A stretch of 64,000 nucleotides of DNA from Rhododendron vialii. Its lineage: Eukaryota; Streptophyta; Magnoliopsida; Ericales; Ericaceae. Shown piece after piece: positions 24,501-36,800 of the stretch. The stretch covers positions 43,105,001-43,169,000 of the forward strand of contig NC_080560.1 of NCBI RefSeq assembly GCF_030253575.1. Direction: 5' to 3'. Every line of letters starts with the position of its first letter. Position 1 is the stretch's first letter. Made by a program: the position numbers and the translations under genes. Below the pieces are notes generated by a model. The model was not told the DNA's origin, did no database searches, and was given only the letters and a program-made list of their open reading frames with translations.

Positions 24501-27500
24501 AAAAGCTCACTGCGTGGGGCAGAGGGGAAATCATAGGCAAAATGTTGGTTGGTGAGATTTTTGGCAGTTGTTGTCAGCTCAAGGGCCCAGATGCTATGAC
24601 AAAAATGATGATTGTATTGCACAATGCAATCGCAGGACAAGAAACAGACAAGTTCCCATTTTCCTTCTTTGACCGAAATGGGAAATATGTGCAAGCTCTC
24701 TTGACAGCAAATAAGAGGGTTAATATGGCTGGCCAGATAATTGGAGCCTTCTGTTTCCTTCAGATTCCAAGTCCCGAATTACAGCAAGCTCTAAAAGTCC
24801 AGAGACAACAGGAGAGGAAATGCTTCACAAGGATGAAAGAGTTGGTTTACATTTGTCAGGAGATAAAGAATCCGTTAAGTGGTATACGCTTTACTAACTC
24901 GCTGTTGGAGGCGACAGAGTTGACTGAAGATCAGAAGCAGTTTCTTGAGACGAGTGCTGCTTGTGAGAAGCAGATGTTAAAGATTATAAGGGATGTTGAT
25001 TTGGAGAGCATTGACGATGGGTGAGTATCTCTGAATTTATTAGCTTACATTATAGCTCAAAATAAAAGGCAAGATGCATGAATCAACATAAATTTCCAGT
25101 TTATCCTTATGGAGCGCATTTAACTTTGAAATTACTCGTTTTCATCTTTGTTGGTTCAAAGTACCATCGGGACTATTTGTCAATTATAGATGTATTTCTT
25201 CCTATAAAGTACTGACACTTCTAGAGGCCGACGTGTCCTCGTGTCCGACACGGGGACCCGGCAAAATACACATTTAACTTTGAAATTACTACAACAACAT
25301 AACAGAACCCATCTAGTCCCCAATCATTGGCGGTATGGGCGGGAGATGATTGGAGACAGACCTAACATTTGGCAATATATGCACAAAGTGGCTGTTCTCA
25401 GAATACCACTGAAACAGTGGCCCCCCTAAACCTCCAAGAACCGAGGAGCTACATGGATGTTTTGTTGTAGAACCATGCCCCCCAAATCAAAGCCAAATGC
25501 AATCAGAGAGGGCAGGCCTAAAGACCCAAATCAATTTATTTGCACATTACTATGCTTCCTTCATTGATAGTCCAGAGCATCAGTATGCACAACTTTGAAA
25601 TTACTCATTTTCATTTTTGTTGGTTCAAAATACCACCGGGACTATTTGCCAACTATAGATGTATTTCTTCCCATAAAGTACCAACACTCCTAGAGGCCGG
25701 CGTGTCCTCATGTCCGACACGGGGACCCGGCAAAATACACATGGGGTGTGCATTAAATTTAATTATTTTTTAGGAGAATAAGGTGGGGACACAGGAGGGA
25801 CACATATATGGACACGGAAGGGGTTAAATGTGCAAATTTTAAAACTTTTTTTGGAGTAAATGTGTATTACTTCAAATATTTTGGATTATAAAGTGTAATA
25901 TGATGTGTATGTGATGCTTGATTATATATATTGAAGCTTCAAGCTTATACATTTAACTATATTTCCACTACTAATGCTATTTATTTATTTATTTACTTTT
26001 GTTGTGTCCCCTGCCATATCTTGTCCACATTTTTTTATAAATCTCGTGTCCGTATCTTTGCTACATAGATTTCTTCTATTAATTTCCTGTTAACATTTTT
26101 AGTTTTCCTTAAGGTAATATTGCTAACTGAGAGTCTTAAAATCTATCCATAATATTTTTTTATGACTGAATTACAACTTAGGGGTGTTGTGCATACCGAT
26201 GCTCTGGACTATAATGAAGGAAGCATGGTAATGTGCACAGAAATTGAATAGGGTCTCTAGGCCTGCCCTCTCTGATGCCATTTGACTTTGATTTGAGGGC
26301 ATGGTTTCGCAGCAAAATAGGTATAAGGGACCACTATTTTAGTGGTATTCTGAGAGCAGCCACTTTGTGCATATTGCCAAAGGTTATGTCTGTCTTCAAT
26401 CTTCCTCCGCTCATACCTCCAATGATTGGGGACTACATGGGTTCTATTGTTGTATTACAACTTAGGGGTAATGAGCCACAGTAGTCATTCTCCTTGTGGT
26501 CATGCGTCAAAGAAGCGACACTTTTCTTTTCCGTGGCCTTTTTAACTACAAATCTAACCAATCTCATATAAGTACCATCCTGTCTTATGTGGGTTTAGCC
26601 TTTATGGTTTTATCCCTCTTTTGATAGGGTGGTTGATGTATAAATTTTCTGTGATGGCCCCTAGAATCCCAACTTATGAACTCTCCGTGTGATTTCTTCA
26701 ATAGGTTACCTTTCTCTTGTTCTTTGTTTATATAATGTGCTTTTGGACTACTTGCCGACCCGAAGGCCAAAGGTGCCCTTCCAAAACATCATATTAACTT
26801 GTTTAGGTAAGGAGACCTTATTTGATATCAAACAGAACTGGACACAGAGGAAGTTTTGAAGTCATACATACAACTTTCCCATTACTGCAAAGATTGATCA
26901 GTTGCCATTAACTGTTTCAAGCCTGATGCTGCTGCCAAGATAAATCGTGTTTGAGATCTTGCTCCCTGAGTCATGGCATTTATGCTAATGATGCCCAGTC
27001 ACCTACTTGCAGTCCTGCACACACTCACAGATCTAATTGTGCTATCTTTCGTTCAATGATCTATTGACAGAGGGGAAACCTCCAAACACAGAGATCGAAG
27101 AAACAAGCCTCAGTTACTTAATTGCACTCTATTCTGCTCAATTTCTTACTTCATTCTTCATTAAATTCTGCATATGTATGAAATGGTTCTAGGGCTTAAT
27201 ACGTCACTCATCATGGTGTACATCATTTTCTTAATGGAGACATTATCTAATCATGTTAGCATTTACTCGTTGTAGTTCATTGGAGCTTGAGAAGGGTGAA
27301 TTCTTTGTTGGAGGCGTTATAGATGCCGTCGTTAGCCAAGTAATGATGTTGCTTAGGGAAAGAGGTGTACAATTGATACGGGATATTCCAGAAGAAATCA
27401 AAACATTGGCTGTTTATGGTGATCAGGTGAGAGTTCAACAGGTGTTGGCTGATTTCTTGTTGAATATGGTGCGGTATGCACCTTCTCCAGATGGTTGGGT

Positions 27501-28316
27501 CGAGGTTCAAGTTCAACCAAGATTGAAGCAAATTTCTGGTGAAACAACTATGGTTCATATTGAATTCAGGTACTTAAGTCTAGTGTTGCTTCCAACCTCA
27601 ATATCTACTGCTTTGTAAGAAAATCAAGTCCTTTGGCCATTTTATCTCATCTGCTTTGTGAATTTTTCAGAATCTTCTAAGAATGAAATTAGTGCTTTTT
27701 CTTGTTATAGGAAATTCTTGCTGTCAACTAATTTTACTTGAAACTATATTCGGATGAATTTCTCTCCATCAAGTGATTCTTATGAATGAATTATAATGGT
27801 TTCTTATCATTTTAGAGACGGAGTATAACCCAAGTTGATCCTAAGCTATGTTGCCAGCGTACGATGCATATGATGGCCATTTTTGCGTTCCATTTTTTGA
27901 TGTCTAACATAGCAGCGTTTTTTGAATACATTTGATGTGTTTTGTTTTAACTTTGATTTGGTGTTTCATTTGCATAAGAACTACCTTCAGATGCATTTAC
28001 CCTTACCAATTAGATATTCCATGTTGCGAAAGCCAGTCCGATGTTCTACTTTCCGAAAGAAGTTAATTCAATGATTGATTTGTTTTTCTGGTGAAGGATT
28101 GTATCCCCAGGTGATGGCCTACCTCCAGAACTCGTGCAAGACATGTTTCACAGCAGCCGATGGGTGACTCAGGAAGGCCTAGGTCTAAGCATGTGCAGGA
28201 AGATTCTAAAGCTTATGAACGGAGAAGTCCAATATATTAGAGAGTCAGAGAGATGCTATTTCCTAATTATCCTCGAACTTCCCATGCCAAGGAGAGGCTC
28301 CGAGAGTGTTCAGTAG
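21526..28316 (+). CDS. PHYB: Phytochrome B, red/far-red photoreceptor
   Basis: PHYB binds phytochromobilin, switches between Pr and Pfr and, as Pfr, enters the nucleus to inhibit PIF transcription factors. Coding exons are 21526–23587, 24213–25020, 27276–27569 and 28097–28316, giving 1127 aa, normal for the family. The frame stays open upstream to a GTG at 21487, but the first ATG is at 21526. A short Gln/His-rich N-terminal extension is followed by PAS (about 75–190), GAF (about 220–400) with chromophore cysteine C330 in APHGCHAQ, and PHY (about 400–590). Two PAS repeats follow from about 613 and about 750, then the histidine-kinase-related domain (about 890–1110), in which the usual phospho-His position is CQEIKNPL, as in other plant phytochromes. 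The large first exon and three further exons fit PHY genes. PHYB rather than PHYE is inferred from overall similarity to remembered sequences. Introns are 625, 2255 and 527 bp; intron 2 holds several repeats. Reading through donor 1 would stop at 23605–23607. Confidence 0.95.
25122..25740 (+). repeat. 154-bp duplicated unit split by a SINE-like insertion (PHYB intron 2)
   Basis: Unit 1 (25122–25275) and unit 2 (from 25591 to about 25740) both start AACTTTGAAATTACTC and end near GGGACCCGGCAAAATACACA. They contain the phrase GTGTCCGACACGGGGACCCG. A SINE-like copy sits exactly at the junction. Confidence 0.8.
25291..25590 (-). mobile_element. SINE-like retroposon in PHYB intron 2, minus orientation
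   Basis: It is flanked by a perfect 15-bp direct repeat AACTTTGAAATTACT (25276–25290 and 25591–25605). Read on the minus strand, its end resembles GATTGGGGACTAGATGGGTT followed by a TGTTATGTTGTTGTAG tail, like plant SINE 3' ends with TTG repeats. It is homologous to the copy at 26185–26453 but in the opposite direction. Clear A/B promoter boxes were not found. Confidence 0.7.
25741..26070. repeat. GTGTCC-type repeat in PHYB intron 2
   Basis: The segment carries GGGGACACAGGAGGGACACA, then an AT-rich core, and ends with TCGTGTCCGTATCTTTGCTACATAG. A related copy lies in PME intron 1 (60830–61145) with the same order of words. It looks like an old non-autonomous element; its left border may include the GACACGGGGACCCGGC segment of unit 2. 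Confidence 0.5.
26185..26453 (+). mobile_element. SINE-like retroposon in PHYB intron 2, plus orientation
   Basis: It is flanked by a perfect 15-bp direct repeat ATTACAACTTAGGGG (26170–26184 and 26454–26468). The 3' end reads AATGATTGGGGACTACATGG then GTTCTATTGTTGT. It is homologous over its whole length to 25291–25590, in inverted orientation. Confidence 0.7.
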
Positions 28317-30389
28317 CTTATTGGCATTAAGACTCGCCAGAATTACCAGAATCTCCTCAAATTCAAATGGAAACCTCATTTTTAGCCTTATCATTCGAGA
28401 TGGCTTGAACAAAACCTAATACAGGGTTTCACTCAGGCTAAAGCCTCACAACTCCGCACAGGTGTCCAATTATACTACCTACCATATTTCAGTTTCAGCC
28501 ATTTTGGACTTCATTTGTGCTTTCTTTTTACGTACATCGGGATCGAGATTACGTGATGCTGTCCGATATCGAGGGCCAAGAGCTTGTTATTTGACACGTT
28601 AATAAACTACCACGGCCTGAAGACAGACAGTTTCACTGGTGTGTGCAGATGGATTGGGTGCGTTCGGCATAACTGTAATCTTTTATACTATTTGAGTCTT
28701 AAGTATTTGCAAAGTGTCCTCTCAAGTTTTGAAGACAACCATGTAATAACTACTGCTTCAAGGATACTTCCCTTAAAAGCTCATCTTATTCACCCCCTCC
28801 TGGTAATAAAGACAACTTGCTCTAGTTGTTGTAACCTATGTAACATGATATACTGGCAATCTAATTTGTGTATAACTTTCTCTTTGTTGGCGATCTCTTT
28901 ACAACAAAATTGCTTGCTTGGATATAGTTATAGAATCCATACCTTCCTGATTGTAGATCAATTGTTTCATTGTAGTGGTTGAATGTCTACTTAGTACTAT
29001 TAAAGCATACAATCTGCATGGTATAGAGGTTGAAGATGATAATAACTGAGAACAGTACTGGGGATGCAAAATCACCTATTAAGTGGATGGATGACCATGA
29101 TTTAGCACGTCTTAGAAATCCTGGTCTTGCATGAACTTTTTGTGGCCGAATGCTGTGTCTGTAGAATTGCTCAAATGGAGAACACAATCATGTGGTGTTG
29201 TTTAGTTATTTGAAGGTTCCAGTGGAATTTGCACGATGGTATTATACAGTCAGTCCCCATGAATTTGCTGTCACCTTGCTCTGCCTCCTCTCTTTATGTA
29301 TGCATGGCTTGTGTCTTATGACATTTCAGCTCGGGGCCAAGCTAATCTTCTTTGTATCGTTCCAATGTAATGAGATGTCCCCGAAGGAACATGTCATGAT
29401 CTCACCTCAATTGATAGAATTGATCTTACCTATAATTGACTTATTAGTACTGTTCTTTTTTGGGCTACAACTAATTAATACTGTGCATTTTCAGTTCACT
29501 GGCAAATATTCCTACAGTTTCATGGTTGGTGGTTCAAGCCAGGAAAGTGACTAAATACTAACACCCCAATTCACATAGGCCTAATCCAATTGTTTTTTGA
29601 CCCACAAATCTCATAATCTGCTTGAATGATGCTAAACTTCCAAGTTATGCCAGAAAGTTCAAAAATGGAATTTTAAAATAATTTGTATATTGCATAGAAA
29701 TTTTGGGTTGACCATTTTTAAAAATTGCTAGGGTTCAACCCAAGGGCCAAGTCACGGGGAATATGGCAACAAGTAAGGGGTTTATGTTACGCTCTTATGT
29801 TTGCAATTTCACCACTCACCGTCGGCAAAGAAATCCATAAGGCCACTAGAGGTTGCTCGTCATTAACGTTAGCCTTCCAGAATTAGCTACAACGAACGCA
29901 AGCTGACTTTAACACCCGATTATTACAAAAGATGTTGGGTTGCAATTCGTTTGAGTGTAAGGTTATTATATTTACTGGAGTATATCTCAAAATTGTCACG
30001 AAGGTCCAAAATCATATTGTGTATATTTTTATCTGCATGTTATTGTGACATAGACAGTTTGATGAATGACAGATATAAATCCGTTGACTATTCTGTTTAG
30101 GATAACATGAGATATATATACAATTGAAAAATTGGTGTGTACCCAACTTATCTCATCTAACACCCATTTTGATGAGTTTTCAGGTCTAACTTTGACGGGG
30201 TAGTCTGAGCTTCTAGACTCCTACATTAACGGAAAGATAAGGTTGTCCACTGTCCCTATGGCTTGTGAAATCTCTTTTATGGAAAGACTTCACATTTAGT
30301 AATAGTTTGACAATTATCTGTTCCCTTTGTGTGACGATATTGAAATGAATATATAGAGTATGTACGAAAACAAGAAGTGAGATTCTATT
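28317..30389. other. PHYB 3' flank and intergenic DNA
   Basis: The 3'UTR should occupy the first few hundred bases after the TAG at 28314–28316. Frames of 120–132 codons at 28584–28982 and 29192–29554 show no recognisable protein and are not supported as genes. Confidence 0.45.
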
Positions 30390-30715
30390 TAGGGGTGTGC
30401 AAAAAACCCGTAACCCGACCCGACCCGACCCGAAGGGTCTCAGATGGGGCCGAACATGTGGTTCGGTCGGGTACGGATTCATTTTTTGTTAAAAATAAGA
30501 TTTCGGTTTTGGGGTGCTGTGTTTCTTACCCGACCCAACCAAAACCGACCAATTCATATAGAGTAATTCACTTTTGGTCGGACCCGACCCGATCCGACGT
30601 AAAAAATTCGGGCTTGCGGACGGTTCTTACTGCTTGTTTGGTTCGGGTTCGGGGCCAAAAATGATGTTACCAGACATGTCGGGTTCGGGGCCAACCCGAC
30701 CCGTGCACACCCCTA
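30390..30715. mobile_element. hAT-type MITE with CCGACCCGACC-rich interior
   Basis: Terminal inverted repeats are TAGGGGTGTGCA and TGCACACCCCTA. The flanks ATTCTATT and ATTCTATC match at 7 of 8 positions, as an 8-bp target-site duplication. The subterminal regions carry repeated CCGACCCGACCC and its complement GGTTCGGGTTCGG. There is no coding capacity. The TIR and the TSD length fit the hAT superfamily. Confidence 0.75.
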
Positions 30716-31870
30716 ATTCTATCCGTTGCATGTCTATATCACACCCATAATTGTGTGCGTGCACGCCCTATACCATGCCTGTACGCAAGTTTTGTGTGTG
30801 CGGAGAGAGAGAGAGAGGGCGGGGGGTGGGCAACCTCCTACTTGCAAGCTTCAAGACAAGACCAAAAGAAAAAGGGAATTTAAGAACTTAAGAGATAAGT
30901 TAAGAGAGATCTGGGTTTTTGGCTTTTGGATCCGACCGGTCTCGGCAATCAAATTTTGGGATCTCCAACAGTAACGGTGAGAGCGTCATTGCAGCGGCGA
31001 ATACGATGGAAACGAGTTACAATCAGATGCAGATCCAAATTCTTTCACCCACCGAGATGAGCAGATTTGCGGGTTCCAACACGTGGATTTTTTGTGTCTT
31101 CCTTTTTCATACTTTGTATTTATTTTCTTGTACTTCGAGAACCTTTGAGTCTTGTTGTATTTTTTAGAGTTATCAATATATGTTGCTATTTCTTCAAAAC
31201 GTACGATATACGAGGATTTATTTTTTAGCTCTTTTTTTTTTCTTCTAAAAAGATAACCTTGTTTGGTTGATCGTCATTGATTTTTTTTAAGAGAATGCTC
31301 TCTCTTTTTTTCTTTTTTTTTCCCCACATTTAGAGAATACTCTACAAAACTGATTTTTGATAATTGTCACCAAACTGGGCCTTAATTCAACATGAGAGAG
31401 AATAGGGGTCCAACCCCAACTTGGTTGGAGTGAAAGTGACATAAAGATAATTAAGATAAGAGCATAAGAAAGGAGGGAAAATTAAAAGGCCAAAACATGT
31501 GAACTAGGAAATAAGTAAGAAACAAGGTCAAAAGACTCAAAACTCAAAAATGATGCTTTTTTAGAGTAGCGTTTCCTATAGAGTACTGCCATAGATTCAG
31601 CCGAAATAATGGGAATTGCACTTTGCACCTCTAGAATTCCTTGTAGCTCAAGGGTGGACTTAATGCATGAGTATGCTTCTCCTCAAATGGTAAGATACTA
31701 AATTGGTTTTTAGTTATAATTTATCCAAAAGTAAACCCATCTTTATTGATTGAGACTCCTTTTTCCTTGGTTCACATCATTACATGCATGTATCTATCTC
31801 CTTGACCTAACTATCTTTCGAATTACAAAGGTAAGCCCAGTACTTTATGAAATTCCCATCTTAACCAATG

Positions 31871-31931
<61 letters not shown>

Positions 31932-33027
31932 GCTTATGGATTAGATGTTATTCCTATAACACCTTTCTTACCATGACCAATATTAACAAATAAATATTTT
32001 TTGAGTTCCTGTCATAAATTGGTTAATTCAAAGGTATAGTGTGCAGAGGTGAATTATGCAAAATTAAAAACTAAGCTAGTTTTGCTCGATTGAAATCAAG
32101 CTAAACAAGTACTTCGACATGTGAGTCAGTTAGAGAGAATCATACAAATAAATAGTGACAAAGGCATATCCTAGAGATAAAAATGCATTTTATAATAGTA
32201 TTACTAGTTTCTCCTGTTAAGATTCGAGTATATTTAAGTTCGATGAAATCAAAATTGAAACTAAATGGTCATTTGAATGACATATTTATTTTTATATTTG
32301 GTTTACCATGGATTCATGGAATGAACATTCTAAATGGAATTACTATTCACCTTAATAAATGAATCATCATTCCACTAAAATTCACTTTTAACACTGTCAA
32401 AATTAAGTGTTACACCAAAATTCACTTTTAACACTCAAAAAATTACTATTGCCACTATATTCCAATTGGGGATGATAATCGCTATTCCTAAGCACAACCA
32501 AATTTGAAAATGAGAATGAATATTCCAATATCATTTTATTCAATTTCATTATAACATCAATTACATTCAATTGTCAATTCTATTCCATCTAACCAAACGT
32601 ACCCTAACTGCATTACGGAATCTCCCATGCGGCCACTCCACTACGAGCTAGCATTCTACTGCAAGTTTAATCGGCCCAAATGACAATACGGTTCTTATGC
32701 GAAGCACTGAAATTACTGTTGGACCAATGGGACCCAATTGAAAAACAAAGCTTCCAATCATGATGCACATGGGAGAAGCTAGCACTGGAATAAGTTTCCC
32801 TCGTGGGCGTACCAATAACCACGAAGACAGTGGTGACCAAAAATAAAATAGATTTGATGATTAGGTAAAGTCTGTTACAAGTCAGTCCAAGCCACATATG
32901 GGCGCGGCAATTGGAAGACAGGTCATCCAAACTCAAGAGGTTACAAGAGCCCTCATCCGTTGATGAAAAGGGCAAAACGGTAATTGGGTCAATTATATAT
33001 ATCCACTCCATTTTTATTTTTGGTAAT
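30716..33027. other. Intergenic region upstream of the retrotransposon
   Basis: It has a GA-rich stretch at 30805–30830 followed by a GC-richer segment with an open frame (about 30919–31167) that looks like a transcript 5' end but has no recognisable protein. A GA microsatellite lies at 31869–31929. The remainder is AT-rich and without a gene. Confidence 0.4.
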
Positions 33028-33729
33028 TGTAGCGGACCGAACCCGGCTCTGGCCTCGCCAGTGTTCGGCTTCACCGAGACATGCCGGTCGTCGGCTTTGC
33101 CATCACTTCGCATTCATCAACGGAAAGAACCATGTCAAGCTCGGCCACCTTTAGGAGGTGGCCCCGTAGGCTATTTTTCTTAGCCTGGAGTCCCTTCAGG
33201 CTCGGCTACCTTTCAAGTTCGGCTTCCCTTTTAAGGTCGGCTTCTCTTCATGCTCGGATATCCCATACGCTCGGCTACCCGAACGATCGATCATGCTCGG
33301 CCACCTGCACACTCACGTGTCGCCCCGCGTGCTGAGGCGGTTACGCCAAAGGATAATCATGGGCGCACGTGGGGTGTGCCAGCTCGCACCAAAACGGTTA
33401 CCAGATTCACCCGGTGACGTCATGGCGACGTCGCCTGACCCGTGCAAGGCACATGCCCGTGCTTGGAGAGCAAGTCAAGGAGACTCTATAAATATTGAAG
33501 GATAACGCCTCTGTAGAGGTACGCATTCTCATACGCGATTAACCACTCAAAACCCTAGTCTCTTTCCTCTCTTCCTACACGTACTTATCCTCTCGCCGGA
33601 GGGCCTTGCCGGGCAACCCCCGGCCAGGTCTTAGTCGTGCGCTCATTGTGCAGGCGGCGAGGAGAAGGCTAGGCAAACATTGGACCAGCGGAGGAAGGAC
33701 TCGAGCCAGAAGAGATCACGGGCCACACA
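33028..33729 (+). repeat. 5' LTR
   Basis: Begins TGTAGCGGACCGAACC and ends GGGCCACACA. It carries the TATA box at 33487–33494 and, upstream of it, a series of TCGGC words roughly every 15–40 bp. Offset to the 3' LTR is exactly 10,993 bp. Confidence 0.95.
33487..33494 (+). promoter_or_regulatory. LTR TATA box
   Basis: TATAAATA in the sequence ACTCTATAAATATTGAAGG. Transcription should start near 33520, so the R region would cover the last 200 bp or so of the LTR. The same box in the 3' LTR is at 44480–44487. Confidence 0.65.
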
Positions 33730-33731
33730 AT

Positions 33732-33748
33732 TGGTGAACCCGACGTGA
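33732..33748 (+). other. Primer-binding site
   Basis: TGGTGAACCCGACGTGA begins two bases after the 5' LTR. TGG pairs with the CCA end of a tRNA. I did not identify which tRNA. Confidence 0.7.
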
Positions 33749-33832
33749 AACTTCTCAGCCTCTGATCCAAACGGCTCAAACGCTCTTACAATTCACCTTC
33801 CTCTCAAAAAGACGAACGAAAACTCAGCGGCG

Positions 33833-36800
33833 ATGGGCGGAGATCCACCAAACGTCTCAGTTTCTGGAGCCAAAGACACCAGTGGAAACGCGATCCTCCC
33901 ACCGTTTGCAGAAAGGCACATGTCCATCTCACTACCACCGGATTCTGGGCTCTCTCCGGCCGCAGACGACATAACAACGGCCTACATCCGCCTTCTGCAA
34001 CGGCGAGACGACGAAAGAGACAACGAACTCGCAGCGCTGAGGGCGGAAGTAGCCCAGATGAGGCAACATATGCAGGACGCAACCCCAGCTGCCTCCAGAT
34101 CCACCGGAGGCGGACGACGGAAGCGAAGAAACTCTCCTCCCCCTCCTCCCCCTCCGCCGCGGGACCACACCAACGAGGCGGGCCATCGCGTCTCCGTCAA
34201 AGACCGCCTAGGGTTTACGCCAGAAAAGGGAGACGCCCGGGAAATTATCCTCTACAAACGACCTGCAACATCTGGTACACACCATTCAAGGTCCCACCAT
34301 GAGCGGACCCGCACCAGGGACACCGAATCATTCACGAGCACGTACTCGACTGGTCGCGCGGAGTTCTCTCACACGACGGCCTCACGCCGAAGCCGAGACT
34401 CCGTCGAAACCAGGCGCCACGTCTCTGAACGCCTCGGGGGGATACCACCAGAAAACTTGGATAATGAAAACGACGTTCGGCGGAATGGCAAAAGCGTGCG
34501 GATCGAAGGGGCGGAGGATGGGAACAAAACCTATTACGATAAAGAGAAGTCGGTTAACCACCCCCGTAGGGAGACAACGGACCTACGGGACAAGCTTCGC
34601 AGCCGTGTACGCGAGAAAACCTCAGAAAGAGAGAAGCACCCAAAGAGGCCGCGGACGGACGAGCTTGGCAAACCACCGCGCCCTGGATTCGAACGGCAAC
34701 TAAAAGACCTCGGTATCTCACCCTTCACCTCCCACATCATCAACACTATCGCCGAACCCAATTTCCACCTACCAAAATTCACCAAGTTCGACCCAAGCAC
34801 CTGTGAAGCTTACACTCACCTCATTCACTTTCGTCAAACCATCGAGTTGTGCACTACAAAGGACGAGATTAAATGCAAAGCGTTCCCATCCAGCCTCGGC
34901 TCTCTTGGACTCCAGTGGTTCAACAAATTGCCCGCTGGATCCATACGGAACCTGGCTGACCTTGAACGCGCCTTCAACACCCGTTTTATTACCAGTAATA
35001 GAACAGCGAAGGAGCCTGAATCCTTGACCCAGATGAGGAAGCTCCCAAATGAAACACTCAGGCACTACGCGGAGCGGTACTGGCAACTTTTCAATGAAAT
35101 TCCCGGAATCGATGAGTATTGGGCCGCGCGTACCTTCAAAAATGGGTTAGAATCTGGGAGCAAAATACTCGATGAACTGGCCATTCGACCTCCGCACGGC
35201 ATGGGAGAATTAATGCGTGTCGTGGAACGTTTTTGTGCTCTTGAAGAGTTCTACGCAGACCGGGCCGCTCAGGGGATTCCCAACTCGACAGCTTCCCTAA
35301 CAACAACAACCCCTCAGCTGCAGACACCAGTCGCAACTCAACAATCCCACCCAAAGAAGCACGTCAACAACATCAAGGAAGGGAAGAAACGCCAGCCAAA
35401 GGAGCACGACTACGTGGCTGAAACCACCCACTTCAAAGAACCCATCTGGTCCTTCCTAAAGGAAATCATGAGGCAACCATGGTTTGAGTGGCCGCAAGGC
35501 AAACTGGGCACGGACAACGGCCAGGCGGATCAGAACCCAAGAAAGAAGTGCTCATACCACAATGAGCTCGGCCACTACACAACGGCATGTGCTCCATACA
35601 AAGCATTGTTGGAACGACTGGCAGCCCAAGGCCATCTCGACCAATACATTGATCGAGCAAAGACGCCAGCCCGCCCACCTGTCGGAAATCCCAACCCCAA
35701 CGAGCCGCGGCCAACGATACATGTCATCCACGGCCCAATGACAAAGGAATCCGAAGCACATCTCAAAGCCGACCTCGATCGCGCCTCCACTTCTAAACAA
35801 GTGCTTGCGGTAAGACCCGGGTCAAAACGCCCGCGTCCGGACGAAACACCCAGGTGGACCATCACTTTCACGGAGCGCGACCTCGAGTTCGTACAAACTC
35901 CACATTCTGATGCTCTTGTCGTCACCGTGCAAATCGGAGTCCATGATGTTAAGCGAATTCTCATCGACCAGGGAAGCTCAGCAGAGGTGATGTATTACGA
36001 CTTGTTCAAAAAACTCGACCTTCCAGAATCGGCCCTACAACCCGCCGAAGTCCCTCTCATCGGATTCAACGGGGCACCAGTTTGGCCACTTGGACGGATC
36101 TTCCTTCCGGTCGTCGCAGGTTCAAAAACGTTGACCGTCGAATTCATCGTCGTCAACGTGCCAAGCCCGTACAACGCAATTCTTGGCCGAACCTGGCTTC
36201 ACAACATGCAAGCAATCGCTTCAACCTACCACCAAGTTGTTCGCTTCATCGGCTCCGACGGACGACAAGAAGATCTAAGAGGTGACCAAGTCGCCTCGAA
36301 AAAGTGCTACGTCTCAGCCGTCCACAACTCCGCCAAAGCTAAAAAAGTACAATGTGTTGAAGTACCCAATTTGAACGTGACCGACGACGTTGGCCAAAAA
36401 GCCGAAGACAAAGCAGAGGAAGATCTCGTCAAAATGCCGATCAACGAAGATGGCTCCCGTTTCTTCTTGATCAGCTCTTCTATCAGCGAGGTCGACCGCG
36501 AAGAAATGTTTCAGTACCTCAAGGAGAACATGGAAGTCTTTGCCTGGACCCCCAACGAAATGCCGGGGGTTGATCCAAATTTCATCAGCCACTCTCTCAA
36601 TATCAAGAAAGACGCAAAACCAGTCGTCCAAAAGGCCAGGCGCTCCGCAGCCGAACACGCCGACGCCGTCACCGAAGAGGTCAAGCGTCTGCTAGAAGCA
36701 AATGCAATTCAAGAAGTGCAATACCCAACGTGGCTGTCCAACACCGTTGTCGTTAAGAAGAAAAACGGCAAATGGCGAGTCTGCGTGGATTACACCAATC

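Noticed and set aside
28584-29554. Frames of 132 and 120 codons downstream of PHYB
   Set aside because: No recognisable domain, AT-rich codon use and no splice context; probably 3'UTR and intergenic DNA.
30919-31167. 82-codon frame in GC-richer DNA
   Set aside because: Starts with TTG in the computed frame and matches no family I know. It could be a gene fragment, but this cannot be supported.
33081-33505. Two LTR frames (84 and 70 codons), repeated at 44074–44498
   Set aside because: Identical because the LTRs are identical. They lie in the promoter part of the LTR and have no known domain.
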